A stretch of 64,000 bases of DNA from Bacteroides intestinalis (GTDB taxonomy: Bacteria > Bacteroidota > Bacteroidia > Bacteroidales > Bacteroidaceae). Positions 9,829 to 20,555 of this stretch are shown here, in pieces. The position numbers and the translations under genes were made by a program. Location of the stretch: contig NZ_QRZF01000010.1 in assembly GCF_003464595.1 (NCBI RefSeq), positions 117,102 through 181,101 on the forward strand, given 5' to 3'. The number at the start of each line of letters is the position of its first letter. Position 1 is the stretch's first letter. The notes beneath the pieces are model-generated. The model was not told the origin of the DNA, did not search any database, and saw only the letters and a list, made by a program, of their open reading frames with translations.

Positions 9829-9836
9829 TATCTTTG
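9829..9836 (+). promoter_or_regulatory. Bacteroides-type -7 element for pyrKD
   Basis: TATCTTTG is a perfect -7 element, 37 bp before the chosen pyrK ATG. No TTTG is present at -33, which is occupied by the inverted repeat. The element lies inside a longer in-frame extension of pyrK and therefore argues against starts upstream of 9874. Confidence 0.65.
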
Positions 9837-9873
9837 TACCCTGAAGATAAAATTCACCTCTTTATATAGGATA

Positions 9874-10650
9874 ATGAAAAAATACATTTTAGATTTGACA
9901 GTGACTGAGAACGTCCGACTGCACGCTAATTATGTGCTATTGAAACTGACGTCTCCGTCTCCGCTTCCGGATATGCTTCCGGGACAATTTGCGGAAATAC
10001 GTGTGGACGGATCTCCAACTACTTTCTTGCGCCGCCCGATTTCCATTAATTATGTAGATAGACAACGCAATGAAGTATGGTTTCTGATCCAACTGATTGG
10101 AGACGGAACCAGGCAATTAGGCGAAGCAAAAGCCGGAGACACGGTCAACGTAGTACTTCCTTTGGGAAATGGCTTCACAATGCCTGAAAAAGCTTCTGAT
10201 AAGCTTCTGTTAGTAGGTGGAGGTGTTGGTACAGCTCCCATGCTTTATCTGGGCGAGCAATTAGCTAAAAACGGCAGTAAACCGACGTTCCTTCTGGGAG
10301 CAAGAAGCAATAAGGACTTGCTGCAACTGGAGCAGTTTGCAGCTTATGGTGATGTATATACGACTACCGAGGATGGCAGTCATGGCGAAAAGGGGTATGT
10401 GACACAACATTCCATATTGAATAAGGTGCAATTCGAGCAGATTTACACTTGTGGTCCTAAGCCTATGATGATGGCGGTGGCTAAATATGCCAAAAGTAAA
10501 GATATAGCTTGTGAAGTATCATTGGAAAATACAATGGCGTGTGGTATAGGCGCTTGCCTCTGTTGTGTAGAAAATACAACGGAAGGGCATTTATGTGTAT
10601 GTAAAGAAGGTCCGGTTTTTAATATAAACAAACTATTATGGCAGATTTAA
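9874..10650 (+). CDS. pyrK: Dihydroorotate dehydrogenase B, electron transfer subunit
   Basis: Transfers electrons from PyrD to NAD+ through FAD and a [2Fe-2S] cluster in de novo pyrimidine synthesis. The 258-residue protein has an FAD-binding beta-barrel ([12 protein letters not shown], about residue 53), an NAD-binding Rossmann-like domain ([15 protein letters not shown]) and a C-terminal Cys-rich cluster motif ([10 protein letters not shown], then CVCKEGP). I chose the ATG at 9874 because the upstream in-frame extension starts at a TTG and contains the promoter. The 3' end overlaps pyrD by 13 bases, implying translational coupling and a heteromeric enzyme. Confidence 0.95.
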   Translation: MKKYILDLTVTENVRLHANYVLLKLTSPSPLPDMLPGQFAEIRVDGSPTTFLRRPISINYVDRQRNEVWFLIQLIGDGTRQLGEAKAGDTVNVVLPLGNGFTMPEKASDKLLLVGGGVGTAPMLYLGEQLAKNGSKPTFLLGARSNKDLLQLEQFAAYGDVYTTTEDGSHGEKGYVTQHSILNKVQFEQIYTCGPKPMMMAVAKYAKSKDIACEVSLENTMACGIGACLCCVENTTEGHLCVCKEGPVFNINKLLWQI

Positions 10651-11549
10651 GTGTAAACATTGGAGAATTACAAATGAAGAATCCGGTGATGACGGCTTCC
10701 GGTACATTTGGATATGGTGAAGAGTTTGCCGATTTCATTGATATTACGCGAATAGGTGGTATAATTGTAAAGGGTACGACTCTTCACAAACGTGAAGGTA
10801 ACCCATATCCGCGTATGGCAGAAACTCCTTCAGGTATGTTAAACGCTGTGGGACTGCAAAATAAGGGAGTAAATTACTTTGTTGAACAGATATATCCGCG
10901 TATTAAGGACATCGAAACCAATATGATTGTAAATGTTTCGGGTTCTGCCATAGAAGATTATGTAAAAACAGCGGAAGCCATTAACGAACTTGACAAAATT
11001 CCTGCCATTGAATTGAACATCTCTTGCCCTAATGTGAAGCAAGGTGGAATGGCTTTTGGCGTCACTGCAAAAGGAGCCGAAGAAGTGGTGAAAGCTGTGC
11101 GTGCAGCTTACAAAAAGACACTTATCGTAAAGCTGTCTCCCAACGTGACAAGCATCGCTGAAATAGCCCGTGCAGTAGAAAATGGCGGTGCAGACAGCGT
11201 TTCATTAATTAATACACTACTTGGAATGGCTATAGACGCGGAACGCAGGCGTCCTATACTCTCTACCGTAACAGGTGGTATGTCCGGCGCAGCAGTAAAA
11301 CCAATCGCACTCCGCATGGTATGGCAAGTTGCTCAGGCGGTAAAAATACCTGTCATAGGTTTAGGAGGTATCATGAACTGGAAAGACGCAGTGGAATTTA
11401 TGCTTGCCGGAGCTTCAGCCATCCAAATCGGTACGGCAAATTTCATCGATCCGGCAGTTACAATTAAAGTAGCGGAAGGTATAAACGACTATCTCGATAG
11501 ACACGGATATAAGTCCGTGAAAGAAATCATCGGTGCGCTTGAGGTGTAA
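10638..11549 (+). CDS. pyrD: Dihydroorotate dehydrogenase B, catalytic subunit
   Basis: Oxidises dihydroorotate to orotate with FMN, the fourth step of UMP synthesis, in a cytosolic complex with PyrK. The 303-residue TIM barrel shows [13 protein letters not shown] near the N-terminus and the active-site loop ELNISCPNV, whose Cys is the class 1B base. The FMN-phosphate site [19 protein letters not shown] lies near the C-terminus. It starts inside pyrK in another frame (13-base overlap). A hairpin terminator shared with convergent trmD follows. Confidence 0.96.
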   Translation: MADLSVNIGELQMKNPVMTASGTFGYGEEFADFIDITRIGGIIVKGTTLHKREGNPYPRMAETPSGMLNAVGLQNKGVNYFVEQIYPRIKDIETNMIVNVSGSAIEDYVKTAEAINELDKIPAIELNISCPNVKQGGMAFGVTAKGAEEVVKAVRAAYKKTLIVKLSPNVTSIAEIARAVENGGADSVSLINTLLGMAIDAERRRPILSTVTGGMSGAAVKPIALRMVWQVAQAVKIPVIGLGGIMNWKDAVEFMLAGASAIQIGTANFIDPAVTIKVAEGINDYLDRHGYKSVKEIIGALEV

Positions 11550-11588
11550 CCAATAACAAGTGAATATCATTCGCACCTATTTTACATA

Positions 11589-11619
11589 AAAAAGGACATT
11601 CATAGCGAATGTCCTTTTT
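11589..11619. terminator. Bidirectional terminator between pyrD and trmD
   Basis: Arms 11589-11601 and 11607-11619 are perfectly complementary (13 bp) around a 5-nt loop. An A run on the left and a T run on the right make it functional in both directions between the two convergent genes. Confidence 0.85.
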
Positions 11620-11638
11620 CTATTTTTATACAACTGGT

Positions 11639-14396
<2,758 letters not shown>

Positions 14397-14430
14397 CATT
14401 TTTCCAGTGAAATCTTTTTTATAGCTTATA

Positions 14431-14464
14431 TTTGCTGTAGAAATCGAAAATATTCGTACTTTTG
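14431..14464 (+). promoter_or_regulatory. Promoter of dapA
   Basis: TTTG at 14431-14434 and TACTTTTG at 14457-14464, spaced 22 bp, about 37 bp before the dapA ATG. The -7 element is perfect; the spacing is slightly long. Confidence 0.6.
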
Positions 14465-14500
14465 CGAGTCATTTAATTAGAGATTACTTAAATTTCACTC

Positions 14501-15394
14501 ATGATACAGACTAAATTGAAAGGAATGGGGGTAGCGCTGATTACTCCTTTTAAAGAGGATGAAAGCGTTGATTACGATGCATTGATACGTTTGGTGGACT
14601 ATCAACTTCAAAACAATACTGATTTTTTGTGTGTGCTGGGCACCACGGCAGAAACTCCGACACTGACGGAAGAAGAAAAAAAGAAAATCAAGAAAATGGT
14701 CATCGAACGCGTAAATGGTCGGATACCTATCCTGCTCGGTGTTGGTGGAAATAATACGCGTGCCATTGTGGATACGCTTCAAAACGACGATTTTACCGGA
14801 GTAGATGCCATTCTGTCTGTTGTTCCCTATTATAATAAACCTTCTCAGGAAGGTATTTATCAACATTATAAAGCAATTGCAGAGGCTACAGAGCTCCCAA
14901 TTGTACTCTATAATGTTCCCGGTCGTACCGGTGTAAATATGAAAGCAGAAACCACGCTGCGCATTGCCCGTGACTTCAAAAATGTTATTGCTATCAAGGA
15001 AGCTTCCGGTGACATCACTCAAATGGATGATATCATCAAAAATAAACCGGCCAATTTTGACGTTATTTCGGGAGATGATGGTATTACCTTCCCTTTGATT
15101 ACCTTGGGAGCTGTTGGTATCATATCGGTCATCGGAAATGCATTTCCACGCGAATTTAGCCGCATGGTAAGACTGGCATTGCGAGGAGATTATGCAAATG
15201 CATTAACTATCCACCATAAATTTGCCGAGTTATTCAAGCTTCTTTTTGTGGATGGCAATCCGGCAGGCGTAAAAGCAATGTTGAACGTTATGGGAATGAT
15301 TGAGAATAAACTTCGCCTCCCGCTTGTGCCTACCAGGATTACTACTTTTGAGGCCATGCGGAAGATTTTGGATGAGTTAAACATTAAATGCTAA
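14501..15394 (+). CDS. dapA: 4-hydroxy-tetrahydrodipicolinate synthase
   Basis: Condenses pyruvate with aspartate semialdehyde in the diaminopimelate/lysine pathway, cytosolic. The 297-residue TIM barrel has the pyruvate-binding LGTTAETPTL loop, the tyrosine motif YNVPGRTGVNM and the Schiff-base lysine in VIAIKEASGD (about residue 167). Length is typical. It has its own promoter and a strong terminator immediately downstream, so it is probably monocistronic. Related lyases such as N-acetylneuraminate lyase share the fold, but these motifs fit DapA. Confidence 0.95.
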   Translation: MIQTKLKGMGVALITPFKEDESVDYDALIRLVDYQLQNNTDFLCVLGTTAETPTLTEEEKKKIKKMVIERVNGRIPILLGVGGNNTRAIVDTLQNDDFTGVDAILSVVPYYNKPSQEGIYQHYKAIAEATELPIVLYNVPGRTGVNMKAETTLRIARDFKNVIAIKEASGDITQMDDIIKNKPANFDVISGDDGITFPLITLGAVGIISVIGNAFPREFSRMVRLALRGDYANALTIHHKFAELFKLLFVDGNPAGVKAMLNVMGMIENKLRLPLVPTRITTFEAMRKILDELNIKC

Positions 15395-15420
15395 GAAAAA
15401 GAATAGATATTTCTTTGTAA

Positions 15421-15468
15421 ATCGTCCCCTGAGATGAAAAAATTCATCTCAGGGGACGATTTTTTTCG
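15421..15468 (+). terminator. Terminator of dapA
   Basis: An 18-bp perfect stem (15421-15438 with 15443-15460) with a 4-nt loop is followed by about eight T residues. Confidence 0.9.
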
Positions 15469-15487
15469 TCTCACAAGCTGATTTTTA

Positions 15488-15608
15488 CCGTCTCATGAGA
15501 CGGATTTATTCATCCAGGGAAAGAAATTAATACTTATATCTGCACAAGCACACAGTTATATCTGTATCAACTCACACACATATTTGCATGAGTTTATACA
15601 GATATAAC
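15488..15608. repeat. Palindrome and long inverted repeat between dapA and the tRNA genes
   Basis: A perfect 16-bp palindrome, CCGTCTCATGAGACGG, lies at 15488-15503. A second inverted repeat has 19-bp arms at 15555-15573 and 15590-15608 with one mismatch and a 16-nt loop. Neither is followed by a T run. They sit between two proper terminators and are not explained by termination of the flanking genes. Confidence 0.6.
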
Positions 15609-15629
15609 CGTTACCCTACGGTGTATAAC

Positions 15630-15664
15630 AAAAAACCTCTGCAAAGTACTTTGCAGAGGTTTTT
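15630..15664 (-). terminator. Terminator of the tRNA-Arg pair
   Basis: Arms 15630-15647 and 15648-15664 are fully complementary with A and T runs at the ends. It lies 2 bp beyond the 3' end of the proximal tRNA gene on the minus strand. Confidence 0.85.
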
Positions 15665-15666
15665 CG

Positions 15667-15740
15667 TGATCGCGACAGGATTCAAACCTGTAACCGGCTG
15701 ATCCGTAGTCAGCTACTCTATTCAGTTGAGCTACGCGACC
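15667..15740 (-). tRNA. tRNA-Arg(ACG), copy nearer the terminator
   Basis: On the minus strand this folds as a 74-nt cloverleaf. The acceptor stem is GGTCGCG/CGCGATC, the anticodon stem is GCTGA/TCAGC with loop CTACGGA (anticodon ACG), and the T loop is TTTGAAT within ACAGG/CCTGT. The discriminator base is A and CCA is not encoded. It reads CGN arginine codons after A34-to-inosine editing. Confidence 0.95.
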
Positions 15741-15757
15741 TTGTTGTCAAAAAGATG

Positions 15758-15831
15758 TGACCGCGACAGGATTCAAACCTGTAACCGGCTGATCCGTAGT
15801 CAGCTACTCTATTCAGTTGAGCTACGCGGCC
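15758..15831 (-). tRNA. tRNA-Arg(ACG), copy nearer the promoter
   Basis: Same 74-nt cloverleaf and anticodon ACG as its neighbour, with identical D, anticodon and T arms. It differs only by a compensatory change in the acceptor stem: GGCCGCG/CGCGGTC, a C-G pair replacing T-A. It is separated from the other copy by 17 bp and is first in the transcription unit. Confidence 0.95.
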
Positions 15832-15848
15832 TTTTTGTTTAACGGGTG

Positions 15849-15879
15849 CAAAGATACGGACTATTTCCGAAACTGCAAG
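15849..15879 (-). promoter_or_regulatory. Promoter of the tRNA-Arg pair
   Basis: On the minus strand CTTG (15879-15876), 19 bp, then TATCTTTG (15856-15849), 18 bp before the first tRNA. The -7 element is perfect. Confidence 0.65.
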
Positions 15880-15906
15880 TATTCTACAAACTTTTTTTGA
15901 AGAAAA

Positions 15907-18198
15907 TTATTCGATGAAACGGTAATTAAACAGTTGCCAACCGATACTCAGACCTACATTCCACTCCCTTCTCGGTGAGCTATAATGATTTACATAAGCA
16001 GAAATCGCTCCAAAGGGTAATTGGCAAATAACAGAAACTTCTCCCATATATTCTACCTTTGAGAAAGCTTTTCCATAAAATGCTTTGTTTTGCGTATTCT
16101 TCTCAATAGGAAAAATAGGCATAAATCCATAAAATTCTCCTCTCAGATGAAACATATCATTGAAAATAAACATAGGCTTGATACCAGCAGCCAAAAACTG
16201 ATTGGCACGGAAAGCCTCATTATACATCAGCTTACTATGCGGAGTCGGCGAAAACTCTGCAGCCTGCATCATTGTCGCCGTAAAATTCTCCGAGAAATTC
16301 CTCGATGAATACAGCGCTTCCGCCATCCACCCCAAAACAAATTTAGGCGCCATACTATGATATGCTTCTTTCATATAAGAAATCTGTAACCATGATTGCC
16401 GTTCCTGTGTAACAGGCTGTTCTGCCGGATTTCCAGGCTTATATCTTTCTTTTCCCGTAAAAATCTGAGCTATTAATTTCTCGTTATACCCTTTTGTAGC
16501 GTATTGACGAGAATTCAGTGTACTTCCATAAAAGCTAATAGAACCGCCTATAAGCCTGTATAAACTCCTGTCCGAACGGTCTTCTTCAAAGTTTATCACA
16601 CTGGATTGAAAATAGTTATCTTGCAATTTTCCAATACCAAAGCCAAATTCAGCCCGTTTATTCGCTAAGAATGGTAAAGCGATAATCAACTTCAGAAATC
16701 GTTCATCCTTTGAATTAAAGGAAGGTTTATCGTTTTTAGAGAACAGTTTCTCTTTCTTGTAATAATCAAAAGTACTGATAGACGCAATAAGCCGATATGA
16801 AGTAGGAATATGAGTAGGCAAATCTATACGCGCCATCAGTTGGGCATTATTATAAACTTTACCCAATTGACCATCAAACGTAAACTCTTTGGCATAATAA
16901 TTTAAGTTCTGATAGCCCAGTCCCAGATATATCTGATTGGAACTCGTTGTAGACACACTACCCCCCAAGCGGACAGAGAAATTCTCCTCCATCTTTACTT
17001 TCAGATGCAAATCGTACATATCGGTTTCCTCATTGAATACCGCCTTCGGAATGATTTCCGATATCATGTTATCCGCAAGTAAACGGAAATATCCACGCTT
17101 CAAATCTTCGTAGGTAAATGGTTCATCTTCTTCATCATGAAATTCCTTCTGAATATAAGCCTGTTGCTGGGGGTTAGCTCCATCAATATAAATTTTCTGG
17201 AAATAGAGCTGCGGCAGATTACTGCGATAAACCAGACGGCGTAAACGCACATTATCTGCATTCACCCTACGATGAATACGCCCCTTTATAGAGTCCATCA
17301 GGCTAAGAGTGCGATTGTAACCTATATCATGGAGTTCCTGAAGACGGTCGAAATCAAGTAAGTTCACATCATCATACTTGAATGTCATGAGGATGCCGAC
17401 AGAATCCGGAATAGAATAGTCCGTCTTCTGCATCACCATGTTCTCAATCTGACTCATAAGGTCATTTTCTTTAGGCTTGGATGGATTGGCGGCCACCACA
17501 CTACCAATGATAATGTCCGGATGAAAATCATCTCGCATTACATCCGTTGGAAAGTTATTGTAAATACCACCATCATAAGCCAGCACACTATCTATCTCAA
17601 TAGGCTTAAAAACAAACGGGAAACTCATAGAAGCACGGACAGCATCTCCCAGGTCACCTTTCCCTAACACTATTTGCCGTTTATTGTATACATCAGAAGC
17701 GATACAGCGGAAAGGAACAAACAGCCTATCAAAATCACCGTCACAAGCAGCTGTAGCACGGGCAAACAGCTCCACAAACACCAGATTCATCTGAATGGGG
17801 TTAACCATACTGGTCGGCAATTGCGGTTTGACATTCAAGGAGTCCTTAAAATCAAAGCGAATATTAAAAAACTCCGGTGTGGGAATACTTTTCTTGAAAT
17901 AATAGGCATATTTAGGTTCTACTTTTCCCGAATACCAGCGTTTAAAGTCTTCTGAACGCAACAAAGCCTCCATATCATCGGGAGAGTATCCCATGGCATA
18001 CAAGGAACCGATAATGGCTCCCATGGATGTACCGGTAATATAATCGATAGGGATATTGTTTTCTTCCAAAGCCCGAATGATGCCGATATGCGTCATACCT
18101 TTCGCACCACCACCACTCAATACAAGTCCAACTTTTTGGGCATGCAACATGGGCAGCAACAAGAAACAAAACGATAAAAGCAAAAGAATTCTTTTCAT
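15907..18198 (-). CDS. Patatin-like phospholipase with outer-membrane beta-barrel domain
   Basis: A 763-residue exported protein with a signal peptide (residues about 1-20). It has an N-terminal patatin lipid-acyl-hydrolase domain: oxyanion loop GGGAKG at 29-34, nucleophile Ser58 in GTSMG and catalytic Asp209 in DGG. A POTRA-like segment follows (about 330-400), then a C-terminal BamA/surface-antigen-type barrel rich in alternating aromatic residues. Proteins of this design (PlpD-like) place a phospholipase on or beneath the outer membrane. All catalytic residues are present, so activity is expected; the lipid substrate is unknown. It is followed by the tRNA genes on the same strand and preceded by its own promoter. 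Confidence 0.92.
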   Translation of the reverse strand: MKRILLLLSFCFLLLPMLHAQKVGLVLSGGGAKGMTHIGIIRALEENNIPIDYITGTSMGAIIGSLYAMGYSPDDMEALLRSEDFKRWYSGKVEPKYAYYFKKSIPTPEFFNIRFDFKDSLNVKPQLPTSMVNPIQMNLVFVELFARATAACDGDFDRLFVPFRCIASDVYNKRQIVLGKGDLGDAVRASMSFPFVFKPIEIDSVLAYDGGIYNNFPTDVMRDDFHPDIIIGSVVAANPSKPKENDLMSQIENMVMQKTDYSIPDSVGILMTFKYDDVNLLDFDRLQELHDIGYNRTLSLMDSIKGRIHRRVNADNVRLRRLVYRSNLPQLYFQKIYIDGANPQQQAYIQKEFHDEEDEPFTYEDLKRGYFRLLADNMISEIIPKAVFNEETDMYDLHLKVKMEENFSVRLGGSVSTTSSNQIYLGLGYQNLNYYAKEFTFDGQLGKVYNNAQLMARIDLPTHIPTSYRLIASISTFDYYKKEKLFSKNDKPSFNSKDERFLKLIIALPFLANKRAEFGFGIGKLQDNYFQSSVINFEEDRSDRSLYRLIGGSISFYGSTLNSRQYATKGYNEKLIAQIFTGKERYKPGNPAEQPVTQERQSWLQISYMKEAYHSMAPKFVLGWMAEALYSSRNFSENFTATMMQAAEFSPTPHSKLMYNEAFRANQFLAAGIKPMFIFNDMFHLRGEFYGFMPIFPIEKNTQNKAFYGKAFSKVEYMGEVSVICQLPFGAISAYVNHYSSPRREWNVGLSIGWQLFNYRFIE

Positions 18199-18239
18199 AC
18201 TTCAAAGTTCCGAGCTGAAAATATATTATTATCAAAGCT

Positions 18240-18247
18240 CAAATATA
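18240..18247 (-). promoter_or_regulatory. Bacteroides-type -7 element for the patatin gene
   Basis: The minus strand reads TATATTTG, 42 bp before the ATG at 18198. No clear -33 element. Confidence 0.5.
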
Positions 18248-18311
18248 TGCAATTGTTTCGAAATTGGACGTATCCAACGCTAAAAAACAAGCGTTCCCAC
18301 ACAAAATATAC

Positions 18312-18355
18312 GAAAAAAGGAGCATTACAACTCTTATAAAAGTTGCAATGCTCCC
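18312..18355 (-). terminator. Terminator of htpG
   Basis: Arms 18319-18332 and 18341-18354 pair over 14 bp with one mismatch. On the minus strand a run of six T residues follows the hairpin. Confidence 0.85.
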
Positions 18356-18384
18356 GGCATATAGATTGTGAATAAAGGGCGTAT

Positions 18385-20430
18385 TTAGATTAACTCGATG
18401 CTTCTCTTCACAAAGTTATTCAAAGCTTCACCTTTCAGCATGCCATTTTGCAGCAATGCCAGGTCAATCAATTGGCGGACAACTTTATTTTTAGCTGCAT
18501 ATCCGGCAAATACTTCGTCTTTCTTTGTTTTCAGTTCTTCCCACTTCTGATCCAATCCGTTCACTTCGTCCTTTTCAGCAGTAGAAATTTCTTCGTCTTT
18601 CTTACCTTTTTGTTTATCTTTCAGCTCATTACGACGTTTGTCTACGTCATTCATTTCTTGCTGAATAGGAGCTACAACAGAGTCGCATTCTTTTTCTTCG
18701 TCTGCAAGAACTTCTTTCACCAGTTTATGATCTGAATTCAGCACCAGGTTGAACATATCAGGCATTTCTCCATAGAAACTCATACCTGCCTGAATATTAG
18801 CCATTTCTTTCATACGGCGCATATATTCACTTTGGGTAATCATCACAGGAGAAGAGTTTTCACCCAAAGCCTGCGCAGTGATATTAAACTCAACCTTTTC
18901 CAGCTTAGGCAACTGGCTCTTGAACACAGCAGAAAGAGCTTCTTGTTTGCCTGCTTCCAGAGTTTCACCTTTCTTATCTTCTTTGATAATCAGATTATCG
19001 ATAACATCACTATCTACACGGGTAAAGCGAGATTTCTCAAACTTTTGCTCCAACATGCTTACTACAGCAATGTCCAGTTGGCCATCCATCAGCAATACAT
19101 TGTATCCCTTATTCTTAGCAGCCTCGATGTAGCTGAATTGCTCATCTTTATGATTAGCATACAGATAGATCAAATTGCCATCTTTATCAGTCTGATTATC
19201 TTTAATCAACTTCTGATACTCTTCAAATGTATAGCATTTACCATCCGTATCGGTGAAAAGGGCAAAATCTTTTGCTCTGTCATAGAAGTCTTCCTGAGTA
19301 AGCATTCCGTAATTGATGAAAATCTTCAGGTCATTCCACTTTTCCTCGAACTGTTTGCGATCATTTTTAAAGATAGATTGCAGACGATCAGATACTTTCT
19401 TCGTGATATATGTCGAAATCTTCTTCACGTTAGAGTCGCTCTGTAGATAAGAACGGGATACATTCAACGGAATATCCGGAGAATCGAGCACACCATGCAA
19501 CAGTGTCAGAAAGTCAGGTACGATACCTTCTACTGAATCCGTAACGTATACCTGGTTGCTATAAAGCTGTATCTTATTCTTATTCAGTTCGATATTGCTC
19601 TTTACTTTCGGGAAGTAGAGGATACCTGTCAGATGGAACGGATAATCTACGTTCAGATGTATCCAGAACAAAGGTTCATCAGACATCGGATACAGGTCAC
19701 GATAGAACTTCTTATAATCTTCATCCTTCAGTTCGCTGGGCTTCAATGTCCACAACGGATTGCTGTCATTGATGATATTATCTTCGTCTGTTTCAACCTG
19801 TTTTCCATCTTTCCAGTCTTTCTTTTTACCAAAAGCAATAGGTATGGGAAGGAAACTACAATATTTCTTCAACAGAGAAGAAATACGGGCCTCTTCCAGG
19901 AATTCCTTACTTTCATCGTCAATGTAAAGTACTATATCTGTACCACGGTCAGCTTTATCAATGTTCTCAATGGTGAACTCCGGACTGCCATCGCAACTCC
20001 ATTTCACAGCTTGAGCACCTTCTTTATGGGATTTCGTGATAATTTCCACTTTCTTAGCTACCATGAAAGCTGAATAAAAGCCTAAACCGAAGTGACCGAT
20101 AATTGCATTAGCATCATTCTTATACTTCTCCAGGAAATCGTTGGCACCTGAAAAAGCAATTTGGTTGATATATTTGTCGATTTCTTCGGCAGTCAAACCA
20201 ATACCACGGTCCGAAACAGTAATTGTATCTTTTCCTAAAGACACATGTACGGTCAAATCGCCAACCTCACCTTTAAACTCGCCAATAGAGGCTAAGGTTT
20301 TCAACTTCTGCGTAGCATCTACGGCATTAGAAACCAACTCACGGAGAAAAATTTCATGATCGCTGTACAAGAACTTTTTGATAACGGGGAAAATGTTTTC
20401 GGTAGTTACCCCAATATTTCCTTTTTGCAT
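18385..20430 (-). CDS. htpG: Molecular chaperone HtpG (Hsp90)
   Basis: ATP-driven cytosolic chaperone, 681 residues. The N-terminal GHKL ATPase shows ELVSNAVDATQKL, DRGIGLTAEEID and GHFGLGFYSAF. The middle domain and the C-terminal dimerisation domain follow. Compared with E. coli HtpG there is an unusual highly charged Lys/Glu/Asp segment near residues 590-640 (VDKRRNELKDKQKGKKDEE), a feature I associate with Bacteroidota homologues. It lies between the patatin gene and clpC on the same strand, with terminators on both sides, so it is probably transcribed alone. Confidence 0.96.
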   Translation of the reverse strand: MQKGNIGVTTENIFPVIKKFLYSDHEIFLRELVSNAVDATQKLKTLASIGEFKGEVGDLTVHVSLGKDTITVSDRGIGLTAEEIDKYINQIAFSGANDFLEKYKNDANAIIGHFGLGFYSAFMVAKKVEIITKSHKEGAQAVKWSCDGSPEFTIENIDKADRGTDIVLYIDDESKEFLEEARISSLLKKYCSFLPIPIAFGKKKDWKDGKQVETDEDNIINDSNPLWTLKPSELKDEDYKKFYRDLYPMSDEPLFWIHLNVDYPFHLTGILYFPKVKSNIELNKNKIQLYSNQVYVTDSVEGIVPDFLTLLHGVLDSPDIPLNVSRSYLQSDSNVKKISTYITKKVSDRLQSIFKNDRKQFEEKWNDLKIFINYGMLTQEDFYDRAKDFALFTDTDGKCYTFEEYQKLIKDNQTDKDGNLIYLYANHKDEQFSYIEAAKNKGYNVLLMDGQLDIAVVSMLEQKFEKSRFTRVDSDVIDNLIIKEDKKGETLEAGKQEALSAVFKSQLPKLEKVEFNITAQALGENSSPVMITQSEYMRRMKEMANIQAGMSFYGEMPDMFNLVLNSDHKLVKEVLADEEKECDSVVAPIQQEMNDVDKRRNELKDKQKGKKDEEISTAEKDEVNGLDQKWEELKTKKDEVFAGYAAKNKVVRQLIDLALLQNGMLKGEALNNFVKRSIELI

Positions 20431-20487
20431 ACTACTTATGATTTATATTTTTAAGTTTATATATTTAATCGTTTGGCAAGTGTAATG

Positions 20488-20522
20488 CAAAAAAAATGCC
20501 AGCCCATAAGGACTGACATTTT
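20488..20522 (-). terminator. Terminator of clpC
   Basis: AATGCCAG (20495-20502) pairs with CTGACATT (20513-20520) with one wobble. On the minus strand a run of eight T residues follows. Confidence 0.8.
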
Positions 20523-20555
20523 GACTGTTTATCATCTTCTAAGAAGACTTCATTT

